DNA from: Fratercula arctica
Taxonomy: Eukaryota > Chordata > Aves > Charadriiformes > Alcidae
Assembly (NCBI GenBank): GCA_947846985.1
Contig: CANTUZ010000001.1
Coordinates: 5,997,504 to 6,061,503 of the forward strand
Direction: 5' to 3'
Length of the DNA: 64,000 bases
Shown: piece after piece, positions 48,412-62,589 of the stretch
Layout: every line of letters begins with the position of its first letter
How positions within the stretch are numbered: the first letter of the stretch is position 1
Notes under the pieces: model-generated
Databases searched by the model: none
What the model saw: only the letters and a program-made list of their open reading frames with translations
Told to the model about the DNA's origin: nothing
Program-made: the position numbers and the translations under genes

Positions 48412-48429
48412 TGTGTGTGTGTGTGTGTA
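48412..48429 (+). repeat. (TG)n microsatellite
   Basis: About nine TG units after a T-rich stretch. Confidence 0.88.
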
Positions 48430-51225
48430 TTCCTAAACAAGTGGATTTTTTTCAGGACAGAAAGAGGAACTCAGTATATACATCATGTAATAAATGTCAA
48501 ATCCCAGGCTGCTTTTTAGCAGCAGGACAGGGTGAAGGCATCAGTGCAATGAAAGCTGTGCACAGCAGAGAGGTGTTCATGGCTTGCACAGTTTGCAATC
48601 TCAGCAGCTCTCTCTGCTGGGATCCCTTTGCCTGTCCTTACTGTCAGCTTCCCATACAACCCCAACCCCAGCCTGGCACCAAATGCAAAAATGGTCAAAC
48701 AAACAGGTGTTTTGGGGACAGCAAAATCACAGAGGATGCAAATAAGAAGCAAAACAGATGGAAAATACATAGAAGGGGATTTTGTAAAGGTATAAGCTTG
48801 CTTTGAAGCAATCTAGAGAGATATGGGAACAGGTGAACACAGAGCTGCAGTTGACGAGGGACTGGGGGATCCCTCCGAATGATGCACTTGTGACAGTATG
48901 GGCTCTAAGGGTTAAAGAGGTGGTTGCAGAAAGGCAAATGAAGAAACCACACAGAACAGAGAAAAGCAAAGCAGAGCTACTTACAAGGCATAAATCAATG
49001 TCTCAGAAGGTCTGCTGGCCTTCCTGGGACGGGGAAATCGAGAGTTTCCTTCCTCTCAGATTATTACTGCAAAATGGCTGGTGCCTCAACCTTTACAGGG
49101 CCGCTAAATACCACTCCCTGAGCCTGCTGCATGAGCTCTTAAATTCCAATAAATCCAGAAAATTGACATTTCTAAAAATGTCTCTTTTACCTATTCTGAG
49201 ATAATTACAGCCCAGGAGAATTAGAAGCATTAAGCATACATGAAGCCTCCTAAAGCCCCTGGGGTATGATTCATCTCGCAATAACCACACCTCTTGCCTG
49301 TCTCATCCCAGCTAATCATCAAATATCTCCCAGTTTCTCCGCCTCCCTATTCTTCACCCCTCTTCCCCTCCCTGTAGAGGATACCTGTGAAACTGAAAGC
49401 TGATACAAAGAAATGGGAACAATAGCTTAAAAATTCCCATTGTTCCATTTCTGGTGGAAGAGTTTCTGGGTCTTGTAGAGCGAGAGAAAGAAAATCCCCA
49501 AACGCTCCTCTGGCTCCTTGTTATCAATCTCAGAGCGCTGAAACAATTTAGGCACGGCTGGGAGTAAATAGAGAAAATGGTAACAAATGAAGGATTGAAA
49601 AATGGTAATGTAACAGATGGAGAAAATTATCTGGAGTTTCATTTTGTGGAGGGAAGCTGTGGGAATAAACACTTTTTAAACAAATCCGATCTGTAGAGGG
49701 GCTGAGTTTCTTCTGAAATTGAAGCCTTCCTAGAAAGTAGATGATATTTTTATTACTCTTACCTGACAGAAGCCTATAGCCTTGATGTTTCAGTACACAG
49801 GACAATTTATAAAATATGGGGGCTGGTCTTTAAGGGCAGTCCCTCTATATGCTGGCACATGGCAAAGTATAGCTAGAGCATCTTACACTGCAGGGGCACA
49901 TATGGCTGAGGACAAAATGAATTGCAGTGATTTTTGTGACTACCAGTTCCACTTACAAAGTTAATGAATAGAAAGACATTATATGACTTTTGACTACTGG
50001 CTGGAAACTCAACTGGTCAGCAGCATCAGCAATCAGTTAACATGTATTTCTCCAAATTCTTGCAGAGAGTTGTTAAATTGTTTGTTTATGAAACAGACTG
50101 TAATGCTACCTGCCATAAAGCAAAACTGCCACTTGGAGGGTAACCTAATTCCGAAAGGTTAAGAAGAGAAATAGATGCATTTACACCATGTAGGATAAAG
50201 ATTTAAGGACAGCCAGCCTTATCTTCAAGAAAGTAGTGAACCTCCTTGACATGTGTCTTCAACTGGAAATCCACCGTTGCCTGTTACAGTGATTTGGTAC
50301 TTGCCTCTGAACTAGCTGCCAGTGGACATGGCTGAAGGGAAGATACTGCATTAGGTAAACAATTCATCTGACCTACAATGATGATAGTTCTCCTAGGAAA
50401 ACTGAGTTTGGTACATATTCATCGGTTCAGCTCGCTGCAAGAACTTAAGAACTTATTATTACTGTAAAATTAAAAGATACCTAATTAATTCCATCTGCTC
50501 TCTTTAATATCACATATAATAATTACCTTAGTGTTGCATAAAATTGTTACATTTCTGAATGTTAATTCAAGAACTAACTTTTGTCTTCCCCGCCTCATTC
50601 TTATCCTCACCCACATGTTTATGAAGAAGAATTGGCAAAGTGTTTTTCTAAGTTGTTAATTAGACCACTGTGTACAGAATATTATTCCTTCATTACAGGA
50701 AATTACAAGTACGTTCTTTTCCAGCAAAGACAGAAGAGTGACTTCAACGCTCACTTCCCTCTCTCATTTGCTCTATGAATAGTTTTCAAAACCCACAGGA
50801 ACCAGGAAGCAGTAACATTGATAATGCAATGACTTCTTTGCAGTTGGACCTGAATAATCAAAAAGCTATTATTGAACTCAAGCTGAGACTTAGCCAAATT
50901 TGTTCAATAGCCACATGTCGGATGATTAACTTTATATTACTAGTTTAGATGTTCTGACTTTCAACCAGAACGGTTGAATACTGCCACTTCACTAAATTAA
51001 GAAGAAGATAGTCCATTCCTATTCCTGGATCCTGTTGCAAGCCTTTGTGAATAAGGCTGGGAGTAAGATAACAGCACTGAGATATTGGCATTTAAACTAA
51101 TTTCAGTATCTAAAGGTGAAGTGTCTAGTGCAAGTGAGACTCCCTTTACCGACAATGGAAAAGACAGTAAACAAATTCCCAGTCTCTGAAACCACAGATC
51201 AGGAAAGGTCTTCAATATGGAGTGA

Positions 51226-51738
<513 letters not shown>

Positions 51739-51963
51739 GTTTACTATTTCCTATGCAGCTGGCATTATCTAAACTTTTAACACATGTTGGTGTTAAAACT
51801 CAGAATATTGTACTACTGGCACATTTTATACACCACTGTATTTACAAGAGGTAAGTAAATGTGATCTCTAGATACTGAAGTTATAGAACTACTGTGAATG
51901 TCTGTAAATGGTATTTAGATATCAGTGTTGACTCTTTTATCTATAATCTTGCTCTTATTTTAG

Positions 51964-51967
<4 letters not shown>

Positions 51968-52001
<34 letters not shown>
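51968..52001 (+). repeat. Poly-T run, 34 nt
   Basis: A long pure homopolymer, 230 bp after the polypyrimidine tract. No element body recognised. Confidence 0.9.
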
Positions 52002-52002
<1 letters not shown>

Positions 52003-55000
52003 TGGATATACCATTTTATGGAAACAAGTGAACTCTGCATCTATACACAGATATAAAACTAGTTAATAGATAAGGTCCCATTAAATAACATTCCTCAGCA
52101 TGTGGCCCAGTCTGACTTTGTGTGATTGTGCCAGAAAGGTTGTGCCCTACAAGAATGTCCTTATTATGTCCATTTATTTCAACCTTTCCTTTCTTTTTTT
52201 TTCCCACTTTTGTTTCCCCACCAAGAAAGCTGAGATGAAGTGTTGAAATACTTGAAAAGTGACTTGAAGGTTCATAAACTGGAATAAAAAATTAAAATAG
52301 ATCAGAATAAACCAGAATTTTGAAGGGCTGAGTTCCCCTAGTGTGTTCTTGTACTTTATGATGCTGGTGCATGATACTCAGACTGGAATAAATTGTGTGC
52401 TGACACGGCTTACTTAGAGTCATGTATTTCACGGTGAGGAAGATGTCTGAAACACGTTGATAGACAGATGTAAATTCAGGTGTACTTATATATATATATC
52501 CCTTTTCCCTTCTGGAAAAATAATGCAGGCATTACCGTACTTAGCTATTTGATTTAATTCAAAAGTTATCTTTGAAGAGTTTTCAGTGAAGTTGAACTTT
52601 ATTGTAGAGCTTTTTACTTGGAATACCTTACTGGAGACATTAGAAAAATCCAGGAAGTTGTAGAACAAACCCACCAAATCAAACATTACAAAAAAACCCC
52701 ATACAAGCAATGGCAAGAACTGAAGTGAATTCTTAAAGTGGTGGTCAGGAATAATAAATAATTAATTAATTTAACAGCCATCCATGCAAGTCTAAATTTC
52801 AGTGTGAGAAGTGACTTTTACTATCAGCATGTTGGATGACAACTCCATTAGAAATGAAAGTAGGGAGTACAAAATGAGTAATTCCCCTGTGATGGAGATC
52901 TTTTTAAAGAAGGAACTGAATTTTGTTTCTTGAGGGGTAGAGAAACAGATTATATCTTTTCAATAATGCCAGGATGGTTTCCTGTCCTGAAACCCCAAGA
53001 TGTCTCAGCATCCCCAGAAGCTTATAAAAGCCTTCCCAATGACTTGTGTGGGTGTTGGATTGGCCCAACAGACAGGAATGTGCAGGGGATAATGACACTG
53101 GGCAACGAAGTCCAAAGAGGTTTCTAATGATTCTTTTATGAACCTGGAGATAGATATATTAATTTAATAAAGGGTTGGACAAAGTTTATTTTATGCATTG
53201 TAAAATGACTTTCCAAGCCTCAACTTGTGTTTCTGTAAGACCACATACTAATTAAGCAGTAACTTGAAGCTGTGCTTTCTGATTTTTCCCTAAAATATCT
53301 CTGCTTTACATTTTTTGTGTTCAAAGGTTTTATTAGAGATTAAGCAAGTTACCATTCGGAAAAGAGAAAATCAGTACTGGATCGGGAATAATTAATAATA
53401 TATAAACAGGTGACCTTGAGTAACCAGAAGCAGTCCCTTAGTCCTAGTTCAGGGAACCCTCTGTATGCCTTACACATTCAAATGTTAAGTCTAACTCAGC
53501 AGGAGAAAAAAAAAATAGTACCGTATCAGTCTGTACAAATTGCCAAGAGCAGCTGAAGAGAGTCTAGAGATTCTAAGAGAAAAGCAATGTTATGAATTGA
53601 TAAATTCCGGAGCTACCTCTTCTTTTAGACATGTTAGCCATGTACAAAGATTAGAGTTTTAGGAAGGATTTTACAAAGCGCAGAGAGTCAAACAGTTGTT
53701 CAGTTCCATTGACTGCTTTTGAAAAATCTCAGCCATAACTGTTTCTTTTTCAGCAAGGTTGTGTGCTATGCTCTGTTTACATTCTGAAATCACTGATGGA
53801 AAAACATTGTTTATTTTGGGCCAGAGTTAAAGCTGTAGCACTATGATGAAATATGCATTTCCATCTGTTTGATCAGAATAATCCTCTTACATTTATAATG
53901 TATTCAGCATAAGCGTTATGATATCTTTAGCCATTAATTCCCCTGACATTAAGTGTTTGGGATTTAAATATGAGGCAGCAAATTAGTGCATGGTTGCACT
54001 TAACAACTACACTTAGTTTTCAGCAAATTTTTTTTTGTTTCATTTCATTTTGTTTTGTTCTTTTCTTTTGGAATTTCCCAGATTTTGTTTCTTTCTTTGA
54101 TATAAGAATGGTGAACCGATTTATTGAATCAAAAAAACCTGACAGAACAGCTGTGATAAAGCAAATTTTATTTCCTTTTCTAATTTTGAGGTCACCCCTG
54201 GAGGAGTCCATAGGTTAAAAGGCGCTGCCTGCAAGTGCAGAACCAGCGGGCTTTTCAGAAAGTTTGCACCGACTGGACTACAATACCAAGAAACATTTCA
54301 TCTCCCCAGTATCTCGCCTTTCACTGTTGAAAGATTTCATCAGTAGTAGAATCTCTTTTCCATTGCTACCTTTATGAAACTTTGGTGTAGATATGTGAAA
54401 GTACCTTCCCATCTCACCTCTCCAAAACACTCTTGATATCTTTGCTCTCACTCTAAGAGTCGCATTCCTTCTAAGGAGAGGATTTAACTGCTCATTTAAC
54501 TTTTTAGTATTTATTTTAGAGCTGCTGTCATAAAACGGGGTGTCAGTACTTTCCTGATTTATTGACTCAGTTTTCTTCGCTGCCTTTCTTTCCATTTCTT
54601 CATTGTATTACAATCAAACTCTCCACATCTTTGAACTCACAGCTTTGAATTTGCATGAGCAGCACTGCCAAAATTTCCTCCTCGTTCTCCATTTTCTTCT
54701 GTTTCTCCTACTCTCTTTTCTTCATTCTCCTGCTGTCCCCATTTTTTTTTCCCCTGTTGGTATCCTTCATCTCACATAATGTTTAACACCTTCCAATGAA
54801 AAATCTGTCCTCTTACAGTCCAAAATCTTGTGTAACAGATTCTTTTGTTACCAAAAAAATAGGACAGGAATGAATTATCAAGGTCCAACTGTACCACTGA
54901 CTCTAACTTCCACATGTTCACAGAAAAGTTCTGAGGTTTGTTTCTGAAAAAATCCCACCTACCATTTAAAGGCCTTTCCCCCAGAATTAATTTGCATTTC

Positions 55001-55445
55001 TAATTCAGTCTCTGCATTCAAGGACATAAGAGAGTCGTGTAACAAATATGTGATTTCTTGAAATCTATGTCATTCTTGCATTAAGTTTAGGGATGCTCAG
55101 AGAGTGCTATAGTTTTGGATCATGTTGTTAGCATGCTCCTGACAAAAATAAGCAGCAGCTATATAATTTACAGGTAGGGATTTATTTATTTGTTTTTACC
55201 AAGGTGTAAATGAAGCCTTTCGAGATTTTAACAACTCATCTGCTCCTTGCCAGAGGAGATGAGACTGCAGTGAGACTGGCCCCAGAAACAAGTTGCAATT
55301 CCCTTTTTAGTCTACCTGAAGCATTGATAGCATCATCAATAACGTCAGCACAGTAATGGGCTTTGTTAGTTAACTCGTGGTTCTCTGCAAGCTCACTGGC
55401 TGTGGACTGGGAAAAGAACTTAGCATTGCCAATAAAGAACAGCTA

Positions 55446-55479
55446 TTAAAAAAAAAAAACAAAACAAAACAAAACAAAC
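55446..55479 (+). repeat. Poly-A / (CAAAA)n simple repeat
   Basis: A 13-nt A run followed by four CAAAA units. Confidence 0.9.
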
Positions 55480-56999
55480 TTTGTTGACAGTATTAGTATT
55501 TTAAATGAGGAAAGATAAACCTTATCAGGACACAATGCTCATATCCTGTTCTGCCTCTGGAAGATAGTCCTGTCTTAAACAATTACTTTAATGTAGGTCC
55601 TGAGGTTTCCACTGCAGTCTTCTATGGATTTAGTTAAAGGTCACATGTGGTAGGTGAACAATTTTTACTGGTCTCTTGGGTAGTGGCTTAAGACAGGTTT
55701 CACTTTGTCACACTAGGTAGGTCAGACTTTCAGGGTCGAAGATAATTACTAGTCTCCTTTGAAAGAGGGGCACTACCGAGGAATAAAAGGCAGGTTTGTG
55801 AACGTAGCTAAGAGACAACACGTTAATTGTCCATTATTCAAGCTAAAGCACACTGCTTGCTCATTAAGTACACAATAAACGAAGAAAACGGATGTACACA
55901 TGAAGGGTCAGAAATTTTACAACCCCCACTCTCAAAGAGCATGTCACAATATTGTATTTGCTTAGTCTACAAAAGAAACACACCAATATAAATGCAACTC
56001 CCTTTTAAAAACATTACATTACAAAATCACACTTACTCTTGTGATAGAAAAATTAACTAGTCTAGTTAAATATGATTATTAAGATACTAGACCAAATATT
56101 ATCTGTTATTATTGTGCCAATCTTCTCTTTAAAAATGAGACAAGTATATATTTTTCCCAGGCAAGTAAATTTTCATAACCATTTCTGCAGCACAGGTTTT
56201 TGTTTATAAAGGCTAAGTATTAGGTGTTATGTATATACTTCTAAGAAGTTAAAAGACTTTTTGCCCCTAATTTACTACTTTTTTCCCTTTCTTTTATTCT
56301 CTTTCTATGCTATTGGTAAGAACTGAAATACTATGAAAAATTATTTTGATACAATGTGTCTTCTCAGATAGAACTCCCTTGATAAAAAATTTATATCTGG
56401 ATATTCCTTCCTAAAATCAGCTACAATTAATTTCCCACTTTCTTTGCAAAGGATATTGGGAAATTAAATTTGAATTCTTTTTGTTCACCGTGCTCAGCGT
56501 ATACACAATTTATCATTTCCTTCATCCAAACTGCCCCTACACTCTTAGCCTCAAATGAAGATTATTTTTTTTCAGTGTTGTGATAACAGAACCGCTCTTA
56601 AGGGATACAACAAGATTTTACAATACTTCCATTTATTTATAGCATCTATCAAGTCTCTTTAAATAGATCCTCTCCTCTGTGTCAAACACAATTCCAGAAG
56701 ACTACACAAGCATCCGTATTTTTCTGTTGCTCCTCTGTAGGTTTGTAGGTTAAACTAACAACTAAAAATGAACATTTTATTCTCCTTGTAAATAATATTC
56801 TATTAAACCAATAAAGAGCTGCACATAAAAGAAATACTGCTAAGAATTGCAGTAATACCTTCTTCACCATAAAACAATACTATTTTGAACCATTAGCAGC
56901 CTAATTAGAAGAATAGCTTGGTATGAAGTAATTTGTTGATGTACTTCAGCATCAAAGGTTTGGGAATGATTTGGAAATCTTGATAAACAGAAGACATGC

Positions 57000-59689
57000 T
57001 TGTGCACCTGAAATTCAAATTTGCATTAAGATTCCATCATGAAGCACTGACTAAAAGACAAATTGTTTGAATCTCTATCCACCCTTATCTTTTTTTTTTT
57101 TTTTTGAGTGTAACGATATTCCATATGATTAACTTACTTTTTTTTTTTCTTTCTCTTGAAAGAAGGGAAACATTTGGCTCTTAAAATATCTCCTCATAGT
57201 GTTTGACTCAGATTACAAACTTCTCAGCTTTTTACTTAAAGATATAAAAAATAATGCTATGAATCAGACCACCAAGAGCAGCTAGTAATAATGTTCCTAC
57301 GAAAAGATAAGGACCTAAGCAGACTGATGATTTTCTTGGCATATTTCTCCAGCCTGCAGCAGTTTGTGAGTTTCTTTGACAGAGTTTGCACTTGAATTAA
57401 TAGTTGCTGCTGGACCTGTCTTCCATGAATTTTCATCTGGAACCTGTTTATGTTCCTGGTTTCCCCAATATCCTGTTGCACAATTTAATTATGCAGCATC
57501 TGCCAAACAACTTTATTTGGTTTGACGCCTTCTTCTTGAATTTTAATCATATTCTTATTAAAATAGTGAATATGCATTCCTTAGTGACCTTTCAATATCT
57601 CTCATGACATTATAATTTTTTTTTTTTTTTTTTTTTCCCCCTCTGATACTGCTAAAAGAGACACACAGTGGGCAGATAGAAATTCAGAGAACCCTCATCA
57701 GTTCCCTGAACCTTTCAGGGGCTTCTCAGGAGGTTTTCAAAGATCTGCTGGGTCTCACATTTGAGATATGATACTGAAATTGGTGTGAATAGTGTAAAAA
57801 GCTCATGAAACCTGGACGTATTGGCAAATTACATGGGGAGAAAAAGTTGGTCTGAAAGAAATAGTGTTTCCAGATTTCCTCAATCTTGAAATTATTTGAC
57901 GAATCAAAAGTGACTAATGTTATTTATCAACAACAGAACAAAGACTTTCAAAGAAAAACATCAGGACATCTCATCAGCTGACCGATGCGCCAAGTCACAA
58001 TGAGTTGCATCTCTGAATTGATAATTTCTTTTAGACTTGTACGAAGAAAACTAACAGAGGGATATTTTTGCAAAATAAACAAGTTCCAGCCTTGCAGGCA
58101 TTTTTCATTCAACCACAGTAGGTGAATGAAGTTGAAGACTTCCAAACTTGGTGTCTAGTTCAATTGAACTTTTCCCCAGCAGAAAATGAGAAACACTCTT
58201 TCCTCCACCCTTAAATAATTTTAATAGGAAAATTATTTTTATGTTACTTCTGTGAAAGACGGAAATATTTTCCATGCACACATTGGTAATTGACTAAAAC
58301 TAATATTCATTGAAAGGGTGAAAGAAATCAACATATCATGAACACAGACATAACAATCCAGGCCCTGTCATGGACTGACTAAAGAAAATGCTGAAATCCC
58401 TCTATCACAGCTATCCAGCTGGGAAAGGATTATCATGGATCTAGCATGCAGATTCACTAGATTTTCACTATTAGCGTTCAGCAGAAGGAAATAACTGTAT
58501 TAAGAAATCATGAGGAAACATCTATAACATCTATGTAAGTTATGATTAAGAAAATGCAATTGAATCCAGAATGCCAAATAACTTGCAGTCATATCTTTGA
58601 GAACAAATGCCCTCCGTCTTGATTTAAAAGTCTTAAAACTCCATCTAAACATCACTTTATTCACATATGCTCTATCTTGCATCTCACCTTGAGGTTCTAA
58701 GAAACTTCAGAGCATTTACAGAATGTGTCTCACTGGTACCTAAAATGTCCTGTCCTTTACTGGTCAGTGTTGGTGTCTGACTTTGCTTTTGCAGGCTTGT
58801 TTCATGCACTCAACACTATATTTATAAAGCTTCTGTTCAGTGAACGAAATAAATGCTTGATTCTCAATGGAAACACCAACAAATATCACAAGAGAACAGT
58901 AATTCACAGAGCAGTAATGTGTGGAGCAATGCTAGAGGCAGCTGGCTTCTGACATCCTTTATTTTATTCTCAGAATGAGAACTAAACCACTGGCAAAGTC
59001 TTGTGGTTGGTGAAGAAGCCAACTTGGAAGGTTTCCCTATCTGAAACATGTTGCTTACAGCATGAAACAAGAAAACTGAGCAACTGGTCTGCACTATAAT
59101 TAAGTTTGAACAATAACCAGTCATGGCTTGATCATCAGCTTATTTTGTCCAGCCTCGAATTTGCCATAAACCCGAAAGCATTCCAGTGTTGCTTCAACTG
59201 TGAGGAGTATGTTTTGTTCTGTTGGAAAATAAGAACCTCTGGTGCAAAAATAGCTGGTCCCTGCTGGCATAACTCTGTTAATTTCAGGGAAGTAACACCA
59301 CTGGAAGAGAACTTGTCCAAGAAAGCCTAAATGAGGATCTAAATCAGATGTGAGACACAAGTAAAGCTTTCTACCTTTTTTTGTTTTTTCTCCCCTATCA
59401 CTCTCCTGGGACCAGATCCTCAGCAGGTATAAATTACTATAGTTGCACTAATTTCCAACTGAGCCATGACAATTTGCACAGATTGAGGATGTAACTCTAG
59501 GTAGCAATATTCTTTTCCAGGAGTGAATAGAGTAACACTCCACAGTGTTGTCAGAAGAGGCTGCATTTAGTTAATACGAGATATAGAGAACCATAGGACA
59601 GATTGTGCCACAATGCTATCAGTTAACAATATCCTTTAAATAATCTGAAAATTAATCTCACTTCAGGGAAATGAAATGGTCTTTTGATT
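57000..59689. other. Unique AT-rich noncoding sequence
   Basis: No gene recognised. T runs lie at 57,090-57,105, 57,138-57,148 and 57,618-57,636. Open frames are at most 86 codons and overlap on both strands; none resembles a known protein. Confidence 0.6.
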
Positions 59690-59860
59690 TCCCATAAATG
59701 GCCTTCCTAGGTAAGATCACAAGTCTGCCTAGTCCAGTATCCTGCTTCAAACTCTAATGAAAAGTGAAGAAGTGGTGAAGAATTGGAACAATGGGGTAAA
59801 CGTAGCAGTCCTTCCCCAGACTGCTTCTACAGCCTCCAGTAATTTGGGGTCCAGGGAGAG
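59690..59860. mobile_element. Possible ancient interspersed repeat
   Basis: The phrase GTCTGCCTAGTCCAGTATCC resembles a wording (YCTAGYCCAGTATCCTG) that I associate with old CR1/L3-like repeats in sauropsids. The following 100 bp shows GC-richer pieces (TTCCCCAGACTGCTTCTACA, CAGCCTCCAG). I cannot confirm a family. Low confidence. Confidence 0.3.
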
Positions 59861-60713
59861 GTCAGGCCAGAGAAGGAGCACTGTAAGCTGGTGGAATCAT
59901 GGTAGTTGCAAGTGAAAAACTCAAGTCATGTTCAGGACAAATATATAATTCATTCTCTAAAATTCAGTCACTGCAGAATTCAGATTTTACTGCATGTTTT
60001 CAACAGAGTTGCTGATTTTAATGTCTTACAGGTTTTTTCCATATATAATGTTATAACAGAAAATACCATTTGGCATGAGTGTGTTATTGAAAGTGGTTGA
60101 TGCAACTAATTGATGTTACTGAGATACTTAAACCAAAATCAAAATTCAAAACAAGTTAATACAATGCAGGATTGATTATGAAGTCCTTTATTTCAATGTG
60201 ATTGCCATTTTATAACAAACACTCTTTAAGTAACATGTATTAAACATTTATGATGCAATGTATCTCAAGCTGTTCAATTTGAAAAATCTTCTAAAATTTC
60301 GGGAGAAAAAACAAAAAGAAAGAAAAAACCCCAAGCATGCAGTATGCTTGAAAGTGGTGAGCTCGAGTAACTAATATATGTAGAAGTCTTAATGTTTCCT
60401 CTGATGATTCTGTCATCTGGTCTGTGTATTCTGGCCTTTCTAAGGCATATTTTTGCAAAGTTTTCAGGTTTGGAAATCCATCATGCCCTTTTAGGTTCTC
60501 CTTTTTGGGGGTTTAGCAGACAGTGGTGGCCCATGAACAACAGGATGACTAACATCTCTCCAGATTAGCGAAAATTAGGTATACATATGATTGTAAAATC
60601 TGATAAATCCAGCAACACAGGTAACAGGATATATGAAAAATAGGCGGAAAACAGTGGGCAAAATGAACTAGAGGGTTTTTGGAGATATAATTTTTTGGGG
60701 GACAGGGATTCTT

Positions 60714-60773
60714 TGTGTTTTGTTTTTAGTTTGTTTGGGTTTTTTGTTTTTTTTTTGTTTTTTTTTTTTTTTA
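60714..60773 (+). repeat. T-rich simple repeat with G interruptions
   Basis: TTTTG and TTTGGG units lead into a T run of 12 or more. Confidence 0.88.
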
Positions 60774-62377
60774 ATTTTACATGGCAACCTCACTTGCAAC
60801 ATCACAGTAAATTTATGAAGTTTAGAGTGAAAATATTGTCCATAATGAGAAAAAGGAAGTCAATAATGATAGATGGCTTTGGAACAAAACTTGAAGAACA
60901 CTGTTGGCAGCTGAGGAGTGGATCACTAGGAAGGCAGTGAGATAGTGAGAAGTGTAAGAACTAGTTGTCTAAAATAATTCAGCCAATTTTAACCATTTAA
61001 CATTCTGCCAATTTTTTTCTTTCCTTTTAAAAATAAGAAAATACATATTCATTAGATATAGGTTACTTGACTCACTCTCTATCTGACATCCCGACAGATA
61101 TATTTAAACAATACAAAACTCAATGAAACTGGAGAGAAAAATAATATACACACCCTTGTATTCTGATAATAAATGAGAGATTAGAAAAGTTTGTTGGCTG
61201 TGTTACTATTGCTCTAAGAGTTAACATCAGCAGGGCTAGACAAGCTTTTTAAAGGCTACATTAAAAAAAAAAAAAAAGTTACTTCCATCAAGGAATGCAC
61301 AGCTTGCTTAAAAATATAATAAAACAGGTTTAACTGAAAGTAAAGAAGGAAAATATTGTATCTGATGCTTCATGACATTTGGTGAAGACGCTCACGTTTT
61401 CTTTAATATATTGCAGTAAGATAATATTCTGTGTTTCTGATATACTTTTAGGAAAATACTTTAGAATTAAGATCTTGCTGTGCTGTTTCAGCTATTTGGG
61501 TTTCCATACAATTTTAGGCCAAGTGCCTGGGATTCATTATATAGGTAATATTGTGTCTATAATGCCTTACCCCATTGCTCAGAAATAAATTCCCTCTTGG
61601 CAAGTATAATTTGTCTTTGGGCTGTTATTACCATCAGTTATTTTCCTATTGAAATAAAAGTTCACTGCTGACTGGAAGGACCTTACATTTAGCAGGTTTT
61701 CAGCAGTGTTGACGAATAAAATAGCTTTCACTGGAAGGCTGCTAAAAGGAGCAGAGAAATGAACATGATGCTTGCTATATTATTAAGTATTATTTGTGTG
61801 TCTAGGGCTGTACATCATAGTCCAAAAATACTGCATTTAAGCATGCAAAATACAATTAAGATTGGTTTAATTAAAGAATACAATTATACTTGCTCATGTT
61901 CAAAAGGCAAAATAAATAAAATGAACCATAGTAGGGGCCTCATTGATTTGCACAAGGACAAAAGTCATTAACTGAGCTGTGGTTAAATGGCACTCATCTG
62001 CTTCCAGAGGAAATGGCCCTGTGCTGTAGGTCTGTGATATATTTCAAAGTATTTTGCTTTTCATGCATGATATGTATGAAATATGCATTTTGTTGACTGG
62101 TAGCACAATCAGCAGGACATATTTTGACAGCTAAATGGCAAATTTAAATGTGACTTTCTTTTTAGTGCTCTGGAATTTAATTTTTTTTTATTATTTTTTT
62201 TTTTTCCCCCTGCACGTTCAATATGGCCCTGCTGAAGGTTTTAAATATTTCACACGGCTTACTCATAATGTATCACTCCCTGCATCTAGATAAGTGTCAT
62301 CATGTCCATTAAATGTGAGTTGAACGTGCTGCTCTGTTATGATGTATTATCTCAGGAACGTCTTCAGACTTCATCAC

Positions 62378-62391
62378 ACGACAATTGTCGT
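62378..62391. repeat. 14-bp perfect palindrome ACGACAATTGTCGT
   Basis: A perfectly self-complementary 14-mer with two CpGs. The centre ACAATTGT contains two overlapping inverted SOX-type cores (ACAAT/ATTGT). It lies in a stretch free of simple repeats. Functional meaning unknown. Confidence 0.85.
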
Positions 62392-62589
62392 ACCGATTAC
62401 CGCTGGAATGCCTAGACGAAGCAAATTCAAGGGACTAGGGACTTTCCCTTGTCTGAGGGAACAGAGCATATTTTATGTTTAAATGGCAAAGTAAGTTAAA
62501 ATGTTTAACTTTGCATGAAATTTTGTTTGGGGGAAGATCTAACTCCACAGTTTTAGTGGCTAATTAAGAAAAATCTGTTAGAAGAAATT

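Larger units (their letters stand above)
46266..51225. other. Unique noncoding sequence
   Basis: About 5 kb without a recognised gene. It contains a 20-nt A run (47,759-47,778), a (TG)n stretch at 48,412-48,429, and a less AT-biased part at 48,490-49,300 with plus-strand frames of 131 and 133 codons (48,411-48,806 and 48,803-49,204) that resemble no family I know and have opposite-strand frames of similar size. The stretch 47,000-47,450 has few homopolymers and looks like a candidate conserved noncoding element. Confidence 0.55.
51739..56999. other. Unique AT-rich noncoding sequence
   Basis: No gene recognised. It contains a 34-nt T run (51,968-52,001), a short (TA)n at 52,486-52,499 and an A/(CAAAA)n tract at 55.45 kb. 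The 105-codon minus frame at 54,278-54,595 is polar and lysine/arginine-rich but matches nothing I know. The stretch 53,740-54,000 has few homopolymers and is a candidate conserved element. Confidence 0.58.
59861..62580. other. Unique AT-rich noncoding sequence
   Basis: No gene recognised. It contains a T/G-rich tract (60,714-60,773), a 16-nt A run (61,262-61,277) and a T-rich stretch at 62,177-62,206. The part 62,210-62,450 has few homopolymers and holds a 14-bp palindrome; it is discussed as a candidate conserved element. Confidence 0.58.

Noticed and set aside
54278..54595. 105-codon minus-strand frame with a polar, basic composition
   Set aside because: It has no recognisable family and no flanking exon signals. 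Only a conservation test could rescue it.
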